Shown here: piece after piece, positions 21,201 to 32,400 of the stretch | How the letters are laid out: each line of letters begins with the position of its first letter | Position numbering within the stretch: the stretch's first letter is position 1 | NCBI RefSeq assembly: GCF_052324685.1 | Contig: NW_027506894.1 | Span: 1,199,690 to 1,263,689, forward strand | Source: Brachyhypopomus gauderio | Lineage: Eukaryota > Chordata > Actinopteri > Gymnotiformes > Hypopomidae | DNA length: 64,000 nt | Reading direction: 5' to 3' | Translations under genes and position numbers: made by a program | Notes under the pieces: generated by a model | Seen by the model: only the letters and a program-made list of their open reading frames with translations | Told to the model about the DNA's origin: nothing | The model's database searches: none

Positions 21201-23793
21201 AACAAGTGATATGAAGCTACTTCAGTCCAAAAAATGGACAGATAAAGTAATTTGCAAAAAATTATTCAACTGGGGCAATAAAGGCCCAAAAGATCAAAAC
21301 AAAATGTAATGGCAAAATGATTCAGATCATAGAAGTTAATCAAATGCTGTGATTAGCTTTGTATGTGTGTGTTTGTGTGTTTTTTCATGTATGCAGTAAG
21401 GGCTTCTTGAGGCTTTTTTGGTTGGCTTGAGCAAAGGAATACAGCTGAAGTAGAAATTTGTTTCTAGGCCATACAGTGTGGAAGATATTAGCAAAATGAT
21501 TCAGACCATACAACTAAATCAAATGCTGAGATTAGGTTAAAAGCACTGATACACTGACCCAGGGGCCTAGTCAAATAAATATACCTTTGGCTGAATTTGT
21601 CAGAAGTTGTGAACATAGCAGCAGGAGAGCTCTTGTTAATGCCCCACATGTAAACCCCACTCTTTAACCCTTTTCATTTAGCTGACAAAATCTGTCACAT
21701 GTGAATCTCAAACAAACCAAAGAGTGATGGCTTAGTATACAATAAAATAACACAAATATTCTTATCTTTGCCTGTTCATGATGTTCTCATCCCTACTCTG
21801 ACATGTTATCACTGTTGTGCCCATAGTAGGGAGGCCACTAGGAATGTGTATCTAACAAGACTTTGATGATAAGTAAAGCATGCAGTTATATAGAGGTTGT
21901 GTGTGAAATGTGAATTACATATCTCTGTCCTCTCTTATGTCATTTCAGGATGTATAGAGGGCATGAGTTGAGAGTGTGGATGGAAAAATGAAGCTAAATA
22001 TCAGTTAGTGTGTTGGAAATGGCTAGAGAAATGTATATATGAAGCATATAGGAAGTCATGTGTGAGGGTGTGTGGAAAAAAAGAAGCTAAATATCTGTAT
22101 ATTATTCACTGGGTAATTGGTAGTAATGGCTAGAATTAGTGTGTATGTAAAACCTATAGGCCAGAGAGGCCTTTGTTTTTGTGAGTGCATGTGAAAGAGA
22201 GAGAGGGAGGAGGGAGAGCCCAAGGGTTGTAAAATGTTAGAAGGATGGGGGAGTGGAGGAGGGGGGCAGCGTGTGCGAGAATGGCACGTGCGTGTGGGCT
22301 GAGCAGTTCTCGTCTTCTCCCTGCACAGCTCAGTATGGAAAATGAAAATATTCACTGTAGAGCTGTTTGTGGACGGATTTGGCTCAAAATTGGCACATAG
22401 CACCACAATGGTCATGAGAATGTGGTTGTCAATTTTCTTAACAATCAGACATACTATGGCGTAGTTATTGAACTGTGAATTTGATGTGTTATGATGGTAG
22501 CATTGTGATGCATATGAAAAATATTAATTTGTCAAAACCTTAGGATTTTCTCACTAATCTTAGCATTTCAGAGTCTGCTGAGTATTACAAGGTGTGATTT
22601 AAGGTGATGGAGTTAAAATGCTAGGACTAGCATGAAAATGACAAGTTATATATATTTGATAATAGTGAAAAAGTGGTACATTTTTGCAAAGCACATGTAA
22701 TTACAAAGTTGCTAGGAATTCTGCATACAATCATATGAGTGCAAGCATTTCTTGATAAGTGAAAATATGTAGGAGAAATTCTGGATTTTCTAGTATAGCG
22801 CCACCTAGTGGTGCAATTGCCTTCTAACAAAAGTATGTCTTAAAGTGTGTGTACATGAACATACCATGTCAGTTTCATGTGTATGTACCCATGGTAAGTC
22901 TGTCAAATGGCCAATTAATTCAAATTAAAATTAATTGGCTTATGGCGGCCATGTTTTTTGAGTGATGAGGTCATTATTGTGTGTCTTGATACCACTTGAC
23001 CCCATGATGATGCGTGTAAAGTTTTGGCTTGATGTGACTAATGGTTTCTGAGAAACAGTTTTTCCCAAGTTATAGCGCCCCCTATTGGACCATCGTGGCC
23101 AGCTTTGACCTGTGACCTCTGAGTCATGTGTCCTAACAACTGATAAATTTGCATGAAGATTGGTCAAAGCATTGCTGAGATATAGCTGCTGAAGTAAATT
23201 TGGCCACGCCTCAGAGCTATTGATTGACATGTGACAACCAGACTGTATACCAATGTCACAGTTTTGTTAATATTCCTTGATAATGAGATTCTTGTGAATA
23301 TTTTGACACCAAGATTGTGGTGATCAGATGAAAAACCAGGGACAAGTATAAAAAAATAGGTTTTGCATATTATGCAAATTAGCAAAAAATCTAAGTAGGC
23401 GGAGCTTAATGGTTCTTGAGGCTTTTTTGTTTGTCTGGAGCCAAGGAATGCACCTGAAGTGGAATTTTGTTTCTAGGACTTACGGGGTGAGAGATATGGA
23501 CCAAAACGCAAAATGCTGCGCTATAGCGCCACCATCAGGCCAATGTGGGTGTCTGTACTTTAGCATGGTCCCGCAAACAGACTACACCATACTGCCAAGT
23601 TTGGTCTCCCTGGGCCTTACGGTCTAGGCTGCAGTATGCGTTTTATCCGGAGAAAAATAATAATAAGAAGAAAAAGAAGAAAAATCTGAGCAATTACAAT
23701 AGGGTTCCCACACTATGTGTGTGAACCCTAATAATAAGAAGAAAAAACCCGACAATTACAATAGGTTTCCCACACTACGTGTGTGAACCCTAA
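15221..23793. repeat. Array of ~1.9-2.6 kb 'AGCCGC' repeat units
   Basis: There are four tandem units. U1 (about 15221-17359), U2 (17360-19280), U3 (19281-21129, lacking its first ~65 bp) and U4 (21130-23730, more diverged) are followed by a 63-bp partial tail. Full units start TATAGCCGCAAGCGGC then GGCGGGTTCACAC and end CCACACTACGTGTGTGAACCC; start and end share an inverted GGGTTCACACACG. U1 runs directly into U2 without the end motif. Each unit carries recurring TAGCGCC(A/C)CC motifs, for U1 at about 16051, 16491, 16766 and 17214. Conserved ~96- and ~73-codon ORFs on the minus strand recur only because the DNA recurs. They resemble no protein I know. Superfamily not identified. Confidence 0.85.
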
Positions 23794-24679
23794 ATATTCA
23801 TTGTGTGATTTGCATGGACCTTTTATGGGTAAATGTGGGCGGTGCGGAGGTGGAACGCGAGGCTGGGTCACCTGCGCACACTTACAAGCAGGTTGTGATT
23901 TATAAAGAGGAAACAGCGTTCAGGTGTGCGTACGCACGCTTTTTAAAATCTGAAACGCCATTTCCTGTTTTTTGTGCGTGCACACACTTTCACTCCAGAA
24001 GCTACGCAGTTTTATAAATGAGGCCCCAGGTCTATCACCACCAACTCTGCCCTTTATCAACGAAAGTGCCCTTTTGAAACTTCCGTAAAAAAACAGTATT
24101 ATTATTATTATCATTTTACTGAGGTCGGTTTGAAATTATCTTTTGAAAATATGAGCGATTAAAAACAATGCCCTGAAATGAGCCACCACCTCGCACACAC
24201 CCGACCTCTCTCTTCCTTTAACACCAGATGCGCTGCAGCAGCAGTTCAGTTAAGCGAGTGGAAGGAAGCGTCTTCAGCACAGCACACACGGTCAGATAGA
24301 CTTCTTCTCCCGTGCCCCACCAGCCAGGTCACATACACATCAAGTCAAATCGTACCGTTTGCCCTCTCAGCCCAACGTGAAATTATTTTGTTGTGCAGTA
24401 AAATGTCTCATACAGCACCAAACTACTAAGCATTTTTAGCCGACTGGTCACCTGATAAACTGGTCGCTCTAGCCCAAATCAATGATAGATAATGTGAGGA
24501 CGACCACATACAAATAATTAAGTGTTTGAGTTTGCAAATCTATGTCTTAAGCTGAACGTTATCTGTTGCATAGGTTTTTTTAGTCAACATAAATTAACAC
24601 ATTCATTTGTGAAAGAAGAAACGGGAAGTTCCCCATTACCTGTGAAAAATACCCATCTGCATTCGTGTAACGACAACAC

Positions 24680-25021
24680 TGTTACGGTGACAGTCCCGGA
24701 CCCCTCCCTGTGGGTGTGCTGCTACGTTGTCTGCGTGTCGTTATGTCCATGTATGTAGTTCCGTGGATGTGGGTTGTCCGTGAGCGTGTTCGCAGTCTCA
24801 CCTGTGCCTTGTCTCGAGATCACGAGGGTCTGTGTTAATCGCCTATTTAATGTCCGTTCGCGCAGTGTCTTGTGCTCGTCTTTGTCCTCAGTTTCGTGCC
24901 AGTGTGAGTATTTGTGTGTTCATGCTCTCTCTCCGCACGGAGCCTACACGTCTCTCTGTACAAATAAACATTCTATGTTGCACAGTGATCACTCGTCGTG
25001 CCTCCTCCCTCGAGTGTGACA
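24680..25021 (+). mobile_element. Solo LTR in hAT-2
   Basis: It starts TGTTACGGTGACAGTCCC and ends near CGAGTGTGACA. It matches the LTRs of the 44721-46980 element and the solo LTR at 48869-49207 (shared TTACGTTGTCTGCGTG, CACCTGTGCCTTGTCTCGAG and CCTATTTAATG). It interrupts the hAT-2 stretch ACGACAAC...TCAGTAGCC, which is continuous at 1328-1343. A clean TSD is not obvious (CAC shared). Confidence 0.8.
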
Positions 25022-25996
25022 CACTCAGTAGCCTATAACTCCTTCTCCTACTTTTTGGTCTTTTTACTGTCTTAATTGTAGGCCTAAATTGATTTAATAA
25101 TTGCAAAATATATGCAACAAGCCCTGCAGACAGTGGAGGGCAGAGTTTTTTGTGTCAGTGTTTTGCAAGTCTCAAGTAAGTCCAAGTCTTTATCCTCAAG
25201 TCCTGAGTCAAGTCTCAAGCAAAGACAGTCAACTCAAGTCTCGAGTCAAGACAAGCAACCGTCAAGTCAAGTCTCAAGTCTGAAACTTGGAATTTCAAGT
25301 CCTTTCGAGTCTTTTTTTTTAACCAATGTTGCAGGTATATTTTAAATGTAAATAATAGACATGTGTTCTTTTTAAAATCTGTATTCTCCTCAAATCTTGA
25401 TAAAACATGTGCAACTGAAAACACGAAGTATAAAAAAAATTAAAATTACACCTCTTTATTGCACAGTTCAATTTTTTAAACTTAGCTGCAAAAATATTCA
25501 TACTTTAAACTACAATTTTCCAGAAATAAATATTCTGTGAAAGTCATAAGTAGAACTCCATGTTCAAATAAAAAGTGCTGATATTTTCACAGTACAATAC
25601 AAAGAACCATAACGGCATTTTTCCCTCTCTTCTCTTATCTGGTTTCTTAGAGAACATGTGTGTCCATGTGTGAGTGACACAAGACAAACAAATATAAGAA
25701 CTGAACAATTAACAGGAATCTGCAACTTTAGACATTTCAGTAAACTATTCTGCATTGCATTTTCAAAAGACCAAACTAGCCAAAAGTCTGTATGTCATTT
25801 GTGCACGATAGAATGATGCCCCCATAGCTGAAAACTCGCTCCACTTTTGTCAATATATTTTTTTCTCGATTTCAAAATCACAATCCATGCTGAGATAGAA
25901 CTGGATATTATGATGGTGACAGAGAGAGGCTCTCTTACCTGAGTTCAGATACAGAATCCAGGGTATGACGTCATTTCCCTGCCAAAACTAGGGCGC

Positions 25997-26506
25997 GCAA
26001 AAACACATTTCGCCAGCGTAAATATTCACCTCGCGAGCGTAAATAATTGACTCGCGAGCGTAAATATTCAACTCGCGAGCGTAAAAATGACAGTCGCGAG
26101 CACAGAACGCCAAATTGCGTGCGCGTTTGTGTTAGTGCGTGTGCTCAAACTGTCTTTTTTCACGCTCGAGTGTTTTTTTCCTTCTCTATTTTACAACGGC
26201 GCTCGCGCGACAAGCACATTCTCTTCGGGTGTTTTTGGCACTTTGGGGACGGGCTCATGGGAGTTTCTTTCAGTCAATGCTATTGGCTGATGACGGCTCC
26301 TGATTTTGTGAGTGACAGCACAGTACATAAAGTCTTTTCAGAAGATGGTGGAGCACGACGAGCGCGGACTGGTGAGTTAGCTACCTATCCAGGTTTGAAG
26401 TAAATTTGGGGTTGATTTAATTTATAAGTATAATTTAATAGACAATCTTAACATTTTGTAATGCGCATGCAGTCACTGATTTATGTAGTACCTATGATAA
26501 TTTTTA
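25997..26506. repeat. Left terminal inverted repeat of the HECT/IS3-like element
   Basis: The outer part contains four iterations of TCGCGAGCGTAAAT-type motifs (26008-26090) separated by ATTCACC, AATTGAC and ATTCAAC. Then follow CAGAACGCC, a putative promoter and leader region, and a leader exon with ATGGTGGAGCACGACGAG (ATG at 26345) ending at donor GGACTG|GTGAGT (26371/26372). It matches the inverted right repeat at 38297-38835 almost throughout. The right copy has about 29 extra bp in its middle. Confidence 0.9.
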
Positions 26507-28702
26507 TAATCTAAATGTTTTTATTTAAGTATATTTATATGAGATTTTATTTTTGTTTGCTGTAAATTTGTCCAGTTCAGTCAGAGCATTTTCCCCTTAT
26601 ATCCTGTATTTTTTTATATGAACAAGTGTATCTGCTCTTTTTCATTAAGCATGGAAATCGATAAAAGACCCACAAGAGGCTTTACGCTTCTTTTTGGAAC
26701 AACTTAAGCAAGAAGGGGAGAGTCAGCCTTCGCTATATTTGAACTTGGATGCAACAGATGACGAGCAAAGGGACGGTTCGCTTATCCGTTTCTACAAAGA
26801 GGACCGTGAAAAACGCCAGTGGACAGCTCCTTTCCACTGCATGATTAAAGGTATATAGTGAGAAATTGGTTAAAATCATGCAGTGCATGAACTAAAACAC
26901 AATGAACAGTATTCTCTATCAAACCCAGCAACGTTTTCATGCACTTTATTCTGATCAGTTTTTCACGGTATGCTTTTAAACATTTTGTTATTGTAGGGGA
27001 TGCTGCTATTGGAGTAGGTGTGGCTAGACATATCCTATCATTAGCCATTTCCAGGTTAAAACACGGATTTAACCTAAACTTTGGTATGTGTACTGTTAAC
27101 TCTTGTTTCAAAGTACTGAGCACTGAGTATTAATACTTATTAATAATCTTAATGAATAAGTATTACTATCTGATCGCATACGTGATAACATGGTTACATG
27201 TTGCATGAAAGTTTTTTGCCACTTTGGTTATGCTAAACATTAGCAGACTAGCCATGCAAAATATTTTTTTCCTTTGACTTCAATACAATTAATGGATCTT
27301 GATGCAGGCAATGCAGCAGAGACTCTCCTGTTTGAAGGAGAACCTGAGCACCTGGTCCCTGCTGCATCACCAGTGCTGTTGGAGAGTGACCTGTTCCGCA
27401 TGGCGGGAAGGATCCTTGGCCACTCTGTGATTAATGGTGGTCCTACACTGAGTGGGTTGAGTCGGGCAGTAGTCAGTGCTTTGATGAATGGCCAAAATGA
27501 GATGACGAAATCAAAACTGTGCCTAAATGACTGCCCTGACATGGAGCAAAGGGAAACCATTAGCCTTGTGAGTACCACTAGACACAGAGCTATGGGTTTA
27601 GAACAGAACTCTAATGGGTTTAGAAATGTACAGATGTCTTGGGATAATTTCAGAGAACTTTGACAATGAAACTAATGTGTTAAAGCTGCTGAAGGAAGAG
27701 TGGACTGAGGAAGAATCCTCAAGAATAACCAGGCTCTGTTTGGACTGGTACTGCACAGTCCCTACAAAGCACACCAACAAGCTGCTAATATTTCAGCAGC
27801 TCCTCTCCCATGCTGTACGTATAATTCTTTAATATTTTGAGGTACATTTTGTCATGCCATAATATAATTTACTCCTAATATAAATAATGCATAATTGTAG
27901 TTGGATCTCTCACCAGCTGACTGTTACTTACGTTTGCTGTTGTCCTAAATAAGAAGTAATCAAGCCTCTAAAATGTGTGCACCAAAACGCATTTGAAACT
28001 ACCTTATCTATGCTCTGCATTTAATTTTTACAGGTGCTTGGTAGAGTGACTGCTCAGATTAAACAGCTCAGGAAAGGGATAAAAGACACAGGCATCTGGC
28101 CAATTATCGAACGCAGACCTGATGTTGTACCCCTGCTGTTCCCTACAGACAAAGATGTTCAGTTAACCCCACAGGTAGCCATTTTTTAAAATGTTTTAAG
28201 AACAGTTTGGTGGCTTGGGTTAGGTTTTACATAATTGTGAACTTTTCTATTCAATCTTTCAATACAAAACTGAAGCTTATCCTGCAGGCCATTATGTGGC
28301 CCCAGCCAGGATCCGATAGCGAAGATGATGACATGCCTCAAGAGACGCTTACTCTTCTCTCTGAATTTTTCAGAAGATTTGTTCAACGGGGTACTCATTC
28401 CTTTTTTTTTATTAATGTTACATATCAGTATGTGAAATGTCAGCAAATTACTTACTATGTTGTTTGGCTTAGCATCCCCTAAAAGCTTAAAGATGCTTAT
28501 GAGGTTCTGGACTGGCTGGGAAGTGCCACCTCGATGCCTGAAGCTGGAAGTCGTTCAGTCCAGAGGACCCAGACACCTTCCAACCTCAGCAACATGTTCA
28601 GAACGTCTACGGATACCAAACCACTACAGGAGATTTGAGGAGCTTGAGGATGATCTTGCTGTCTGTCTTAAATCTGTGGAGACTGGCTTTGGCCTTGTTT
28701 AA
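26345..28702 (+). CDS. Transposon-borne HECT-type E3 ubiquitin ligase (G2E3-like)
   Basis: Inferred exons: TIR leader to 26371, then 26650-26850, 26997-27083, 27308-27567, 27656-27814, 28034-28174, 28288-28390 and 28473-28702, all with AG/GT borders and matching phases. The N-lobe includes YLNLDATDDEQRDGSLIRFY and GDAAIGVGVARHILSLAIS, then LFEGEPEHLVPA and AGRILGHSVINGGPTLSGLS. The C-lobe includes LMRFWTGWEVPPRCLKLEVV, the catalytic loop SATCSERLRIPNHY (Cys codon at 28595-28597) and the terminal GFGLV. These are HECT signatures; the family forms a ubiquitin thioester on that Cys before substrate transfer. About 394 codons come from the exons after the leader, with no internal stop. The leader joins exon 2 in a frame different from its ATGGTGGAG, so the true start is uncertain; an in-frame ORF runs upstream through the TIR. 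Similar proteins are often annotated G2/M phase-specific E3 ligase-like in fish. Confidence 0.82.
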
Positions 28703-28820
28703 AGAGCTGAGTTTTCAAACAACCTCATTTGACAGTAATCACCATTTCTATTATTACTAAAATATCAACTTGTGTTAATACATGTTGACTTCATTGCTTT
28801 TGTTGGTCCTTTTTGTTTAA

Positions 28821-29247
28821 GCAGGGTATCTGCACATTTTCAAATCTCAAATTCAATGACTTTTAAGACCTTTTTAATACCTCTCACAAGAAAAAATAAT
28901 ACTATAACCGGGGATGCAGGTGTGTTCCACATCGCTGCCGGGGGGGGGGGGGGGGGGTTGGCGAACGAGAATTGTTGAAGGGGGGGGGTTGGCGAACGAA
29001 AATTGTTAACGTTGTTGAGGCCGTATACGCCAACGCTAGGAATCTAGCACTAGGACCCTGGAGCGGTTATTTTCTGCAATAGCGCTAGATTCGGCAAAGT
29101 TCACATCGCGCTGAACAACACACACTTATAATAATTTAATGCCTCCCCTCATAAAATTCCAGACATTTTAAGACATTTTTAGGCCTTGAATATGGAAAAC
29201 TAAATTTAAGACATTTTAAGACTTTTCAAGGACCCGCGGGTACCCTG
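28821..29247. mobile_element. MITE with TTAA flanks between the two transposon genes
   Basis: The ends are GCAGGGTATCTGCACATT and, inverted, CAGGGTACCCGCGGGTCC, both followed inward by TTTTAAGAC-rich sequence. TTAA directly flanks both sides (28817-28820 and 29248-29251), suggesting a TTAA-specific (piggyBac-type) insertion. A 5-bp TTAAG reading is also possible. The middle has long G runs and two GGTTGGCGAACGA copies related to a block in hAT-3. It lies between the HECT stop codon and its likely polyadenylation signal. Confidence 0.75.
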
Positions 29248-29418
29248 TTAAGTCTATTAAAGTGGATAAAACTATTACTTTCAATAAGGTTGAGTTGGTG
29301 TGAATGTACACATCCCATATGCATTTATGAATAACCATATTTTACTTGTTTGTCTTACTGTAGATCATGGCTGAGGAACTGTCAAGTTGTTGAACTAATT
29401 CGCCTGTCCCCAGTTCCC

Positions 29419-29454
29419 AATAAACAAACTCATACATTTACAGTTGTCTTTATT
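29419..29454. terminator. Convergent polyadenylation signals of the HECT and transposase genes
   Basis: AATAAA on the plus strand at 29419-29424 would serve the HECT gene. AATAAA on the minus strand (read from 29454 to 29449) would serve the transposase, 23 bp past its stop codon at 29477-29479. The two signals face each other about 30 bp apart. Function is inferred from hexamers and position. Confidence 0.6.
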
Positions 29455-29476
29455 TAAGAGCCTTTAAAACAAACCA

Positions 29477-32400
29477 TCAGCCAGTGGCAAAAATATATTC
29501 ACGACATGTTAAATACAGGTCCCTTGCTGACATGTCTGGGTCACTCTGTTCAATGAGCAACTGAACTCCTTGTCTTTGTTGTTCACTCAAAGGAGGCTCG
29601 ATCTGAGGAACCACGATCTCACCATCCATCTCACCGCTGTGGGTTGTTGCAATGTCCCAGTCAATGTCTGGCTCCTCTATATCCTAGTGCAGAAAAACAG
29701 AACAGAGTACTGAGCCTAAACTTCAACACACTACATTGGACAATAAATGTAACACAACAGAATGAACTATTTTAAATTATGATACTACTGCGCAATTAGG
29801 AACTGTCACTGTCTATAGTGTTTGCTGGAGCAATCGAACAGTAGTTTATAACTGCTGTTCTTTTATCGTCCGAGTTTGACAAATTAAAATCACTAATTGT
29901 GTCTACCCAAGTTTACAGGAAATAGGAAATATTCCACCAAACTGCAAAAACTAAATATACTATAGTCACAGACTATTGCTAGTACCAAACAATTATAGAA
30001 GCTTAAACAGCAGTAGCAGGATTCTTAAAAGGGGGGGGGGGGATACCTCAGCATCCTCTGGCTGGTTAATATTGGTATTTCTCATCCCCATGATCCATAA
30101 TTGCTCAGGAGTCATGTTGTTTTCCGTCCGGATTGGATGATTGTTCCAACCTTCCACAAAACACTCAAGGTCTTTCTTCAGTTTTGGCAGGAACACAGTG
30201 TGGACAGTGAAAAGGTCTTCTGTTAAGTGTAAGGTAGGAGTTAAACATAAGTAATGCTTACCAATAAATTGTGTTTTAATTAGAGCAAATGAAGTTACTG
30301 CTCAAATTTTAGCCATTGTTGGTAGTCAAAATATTTAACAAATTTCCAGTTAAAGCAAAAAAAGTTTTTGAAACTCATGCAAAAATAGAATGAGGGGAAC
30401 AATGAAAATTTGGTAATGCTTAAGCTCCAATTGTGTCAGGTCCTGCACTTCCCGATCTTGCCACCAGAGGTCTGACTCCCCTGAGTTCTAGAGCGTACCA
30501 GCTGTCTGTCATTACACTTGATTGTGAAGCGTATTTAACACTGCCAACCCCCTTGCTCATTGCGAAGTATTGCCGTTCTTTCTTAGTCTGCATACCAAGC
30601 CTTTATCTCGTTAGTCTCTTTGTGTATGATTCTGCCTGGTTCTTTCGACGTTGCCTTTGCCTTACCTTTGACATCTCCTCTGTTATCTGGATTACCCGAC
30701 CCCTGCCTGTACGTCTACGTTTCTGGATTGTCCTTATTAAACCTTGACCTGCACATGGATTCGAACATGCCTCACGAGTCTGATTCATCACAGAATACTT
30801 CGCCTACCCTGGATCCAGCAGGCCTCTCTTCACTACTGGCGGCCGTTCAGTCCCAAGGCCGGTTGTTGGGTAGCCACGACCAACTCCTTCACCAACTGAA
30901 CACAACCGTAGGGACGTTGGCCCAGTACGTTCAGGGTCTAGCTACACCTGCTGCTCCTGCACCTGCAAGCCCCGCACCTGCAAGCCCCGCACCTTTACCT
31001 GTGTCTGAACCGCAGCCCAGTGCCTCCCCCTCAGTGCGTATGGCCGTTCCAGAAAAGTACGATGGCTCCCCAGGTTTATGTAAAGGATTTCTCCTCCAGT
31101 GCTCTCTGTACTTCAGGGTGTTAGCGGCGGCTTTCCCCATGGACGCATCACGGATCGCTTTCGTTATCTCACTCCTTACTGGGAGAGCCTTGCAGTGGGC
31201 AACCGCGGTATGGAGTGTCACAGACCCCGCGGCACAGACCTACGCGGCTTTCGAAGGGTACTTTAAGGAAGTATTTGATCACTCCAGTACAGGAGAAGAT
31301 CCCGGGGAGCAGTTACTCCAGTTACGGCAAGGAAACACCTCGGCTACCGAACACGCACTCAAATTCCGTACTTTCTCAGCTGCCATGGGTTGGAACGACA
31401 AAGCCCTGATCACCATATACCGTAGGAGTCTGAGCGACTCTCTGAGGTCTGAGTTAGCGTGCAAGGATGAAGATCTCTTCCTCGGGGAGTTAATCCGTTT
31501 GTCCATTAGACTCGACAACCTCATCAGATCCCGAAGAAACACTGCTAGGTCTGTTCGTCCGGCACCTGTCCCAGCGACCAACCCATCTCCACCAGAGCCC
31601 ATGGAAATAGGACGCGCACGCCTCACTCCTACAGAACGACAGCGACACAGCCTGTAACGTATTGAACAGGCAGAGAGGGATCCAAATGCGGAAGAACACC
31701 GCTTTTATTGAAATGAGACGCTGGTACAAACACAGGCAGGTGTATCACGAGCACTATGACTAGTAGCAACTGCGTTGTCTTGGCGTGGTCAGGACGGTCC
31801 AGGGTCATACCGGGGGAGCAGAAGTCAGGAGGTACAGAGGGACTAGGCAGGAGACAAGGTCGGGGACGTAAGCGAGGGTCGGAACACAGGAAAGCAGACA
31901 GGTAATAGAAAGGCTTGGTACGCGGCATGAGTCTGCAATACTTCGCGACTAGGAAGTGGAATGTGGGCGTTTAAGTAGAGATATAGGGGGTGTGGTGATG
32001 AGCGTCAGGTGAGGCTGGTGGTGGAGATCAGGTGGCATTCCTTACACAGCCGAGAGAACCTCTGTCTGTACTGTGGAGAGGCCGGACACTTCAGAGGCAA
32101 GTGCCCGTCTGTACCCAAGGACCGACCCACGCTGCGAGTGAGTGCGTGTGCCAATCCACTGCTTGACACTGGAAAGTTTACGGTGCCGGTGAAACTAACC
32201 TGTTGTGTCGCACCTTGTCTCGTTTCAGCCCTGATAGACTCCGGAGCAGCCGGTAATTTTATCGACAGGACTTTTATTAAGGACTTATCTATCCCTACCG
32301 TCACTTGCCCTGTCCCTATGCGCATCAAGGGGATTGATGGTCTTCCAATCGGCTCGGGGGAGGTCACTGATCGCACCATCCCGCTCACGACCATGGTAGG

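Larger units (their letters stand above)
9383..24026 (+). mobile_element. PIF/Harbinger transposon inserted in hAT-2
   Basis: Perfect TIRs start GGGCCTCATTTATAAA. They are flanked by a 3-bp TSD, CAG (9380-9382 and 24027-24029), as expected for PIF/Harbinger. The insertion falls exactly inside the ATAGACATCAGG stretch that is continuous in the copy at 670. Subterminal GTGCGTACGCAC motifs recur at both ends (9400-9440 and 23928-23940). It encodes a HARBI1-like transposase (plus strand) and a Myb/SANT-like second protein (minus strand). Its own sequence is about 2.7 kb; the rest is later insertions. Confidence 0.9.

Noticed and set aside
16633-23385. Recurring 96-codon and 73-codon minus-strand ORFs in the AGCCGC array
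   Set aside because: They recur because the DNA units recur; substitutions between units do not favour synonymous sites by eye, and no domain is recognisable.
24680-25021. ORFs in the LTR at 24774-25038 as genes
   Set aside because: They lie wholly in LTR sequence present elsewhere as solo LTRs with different frames.
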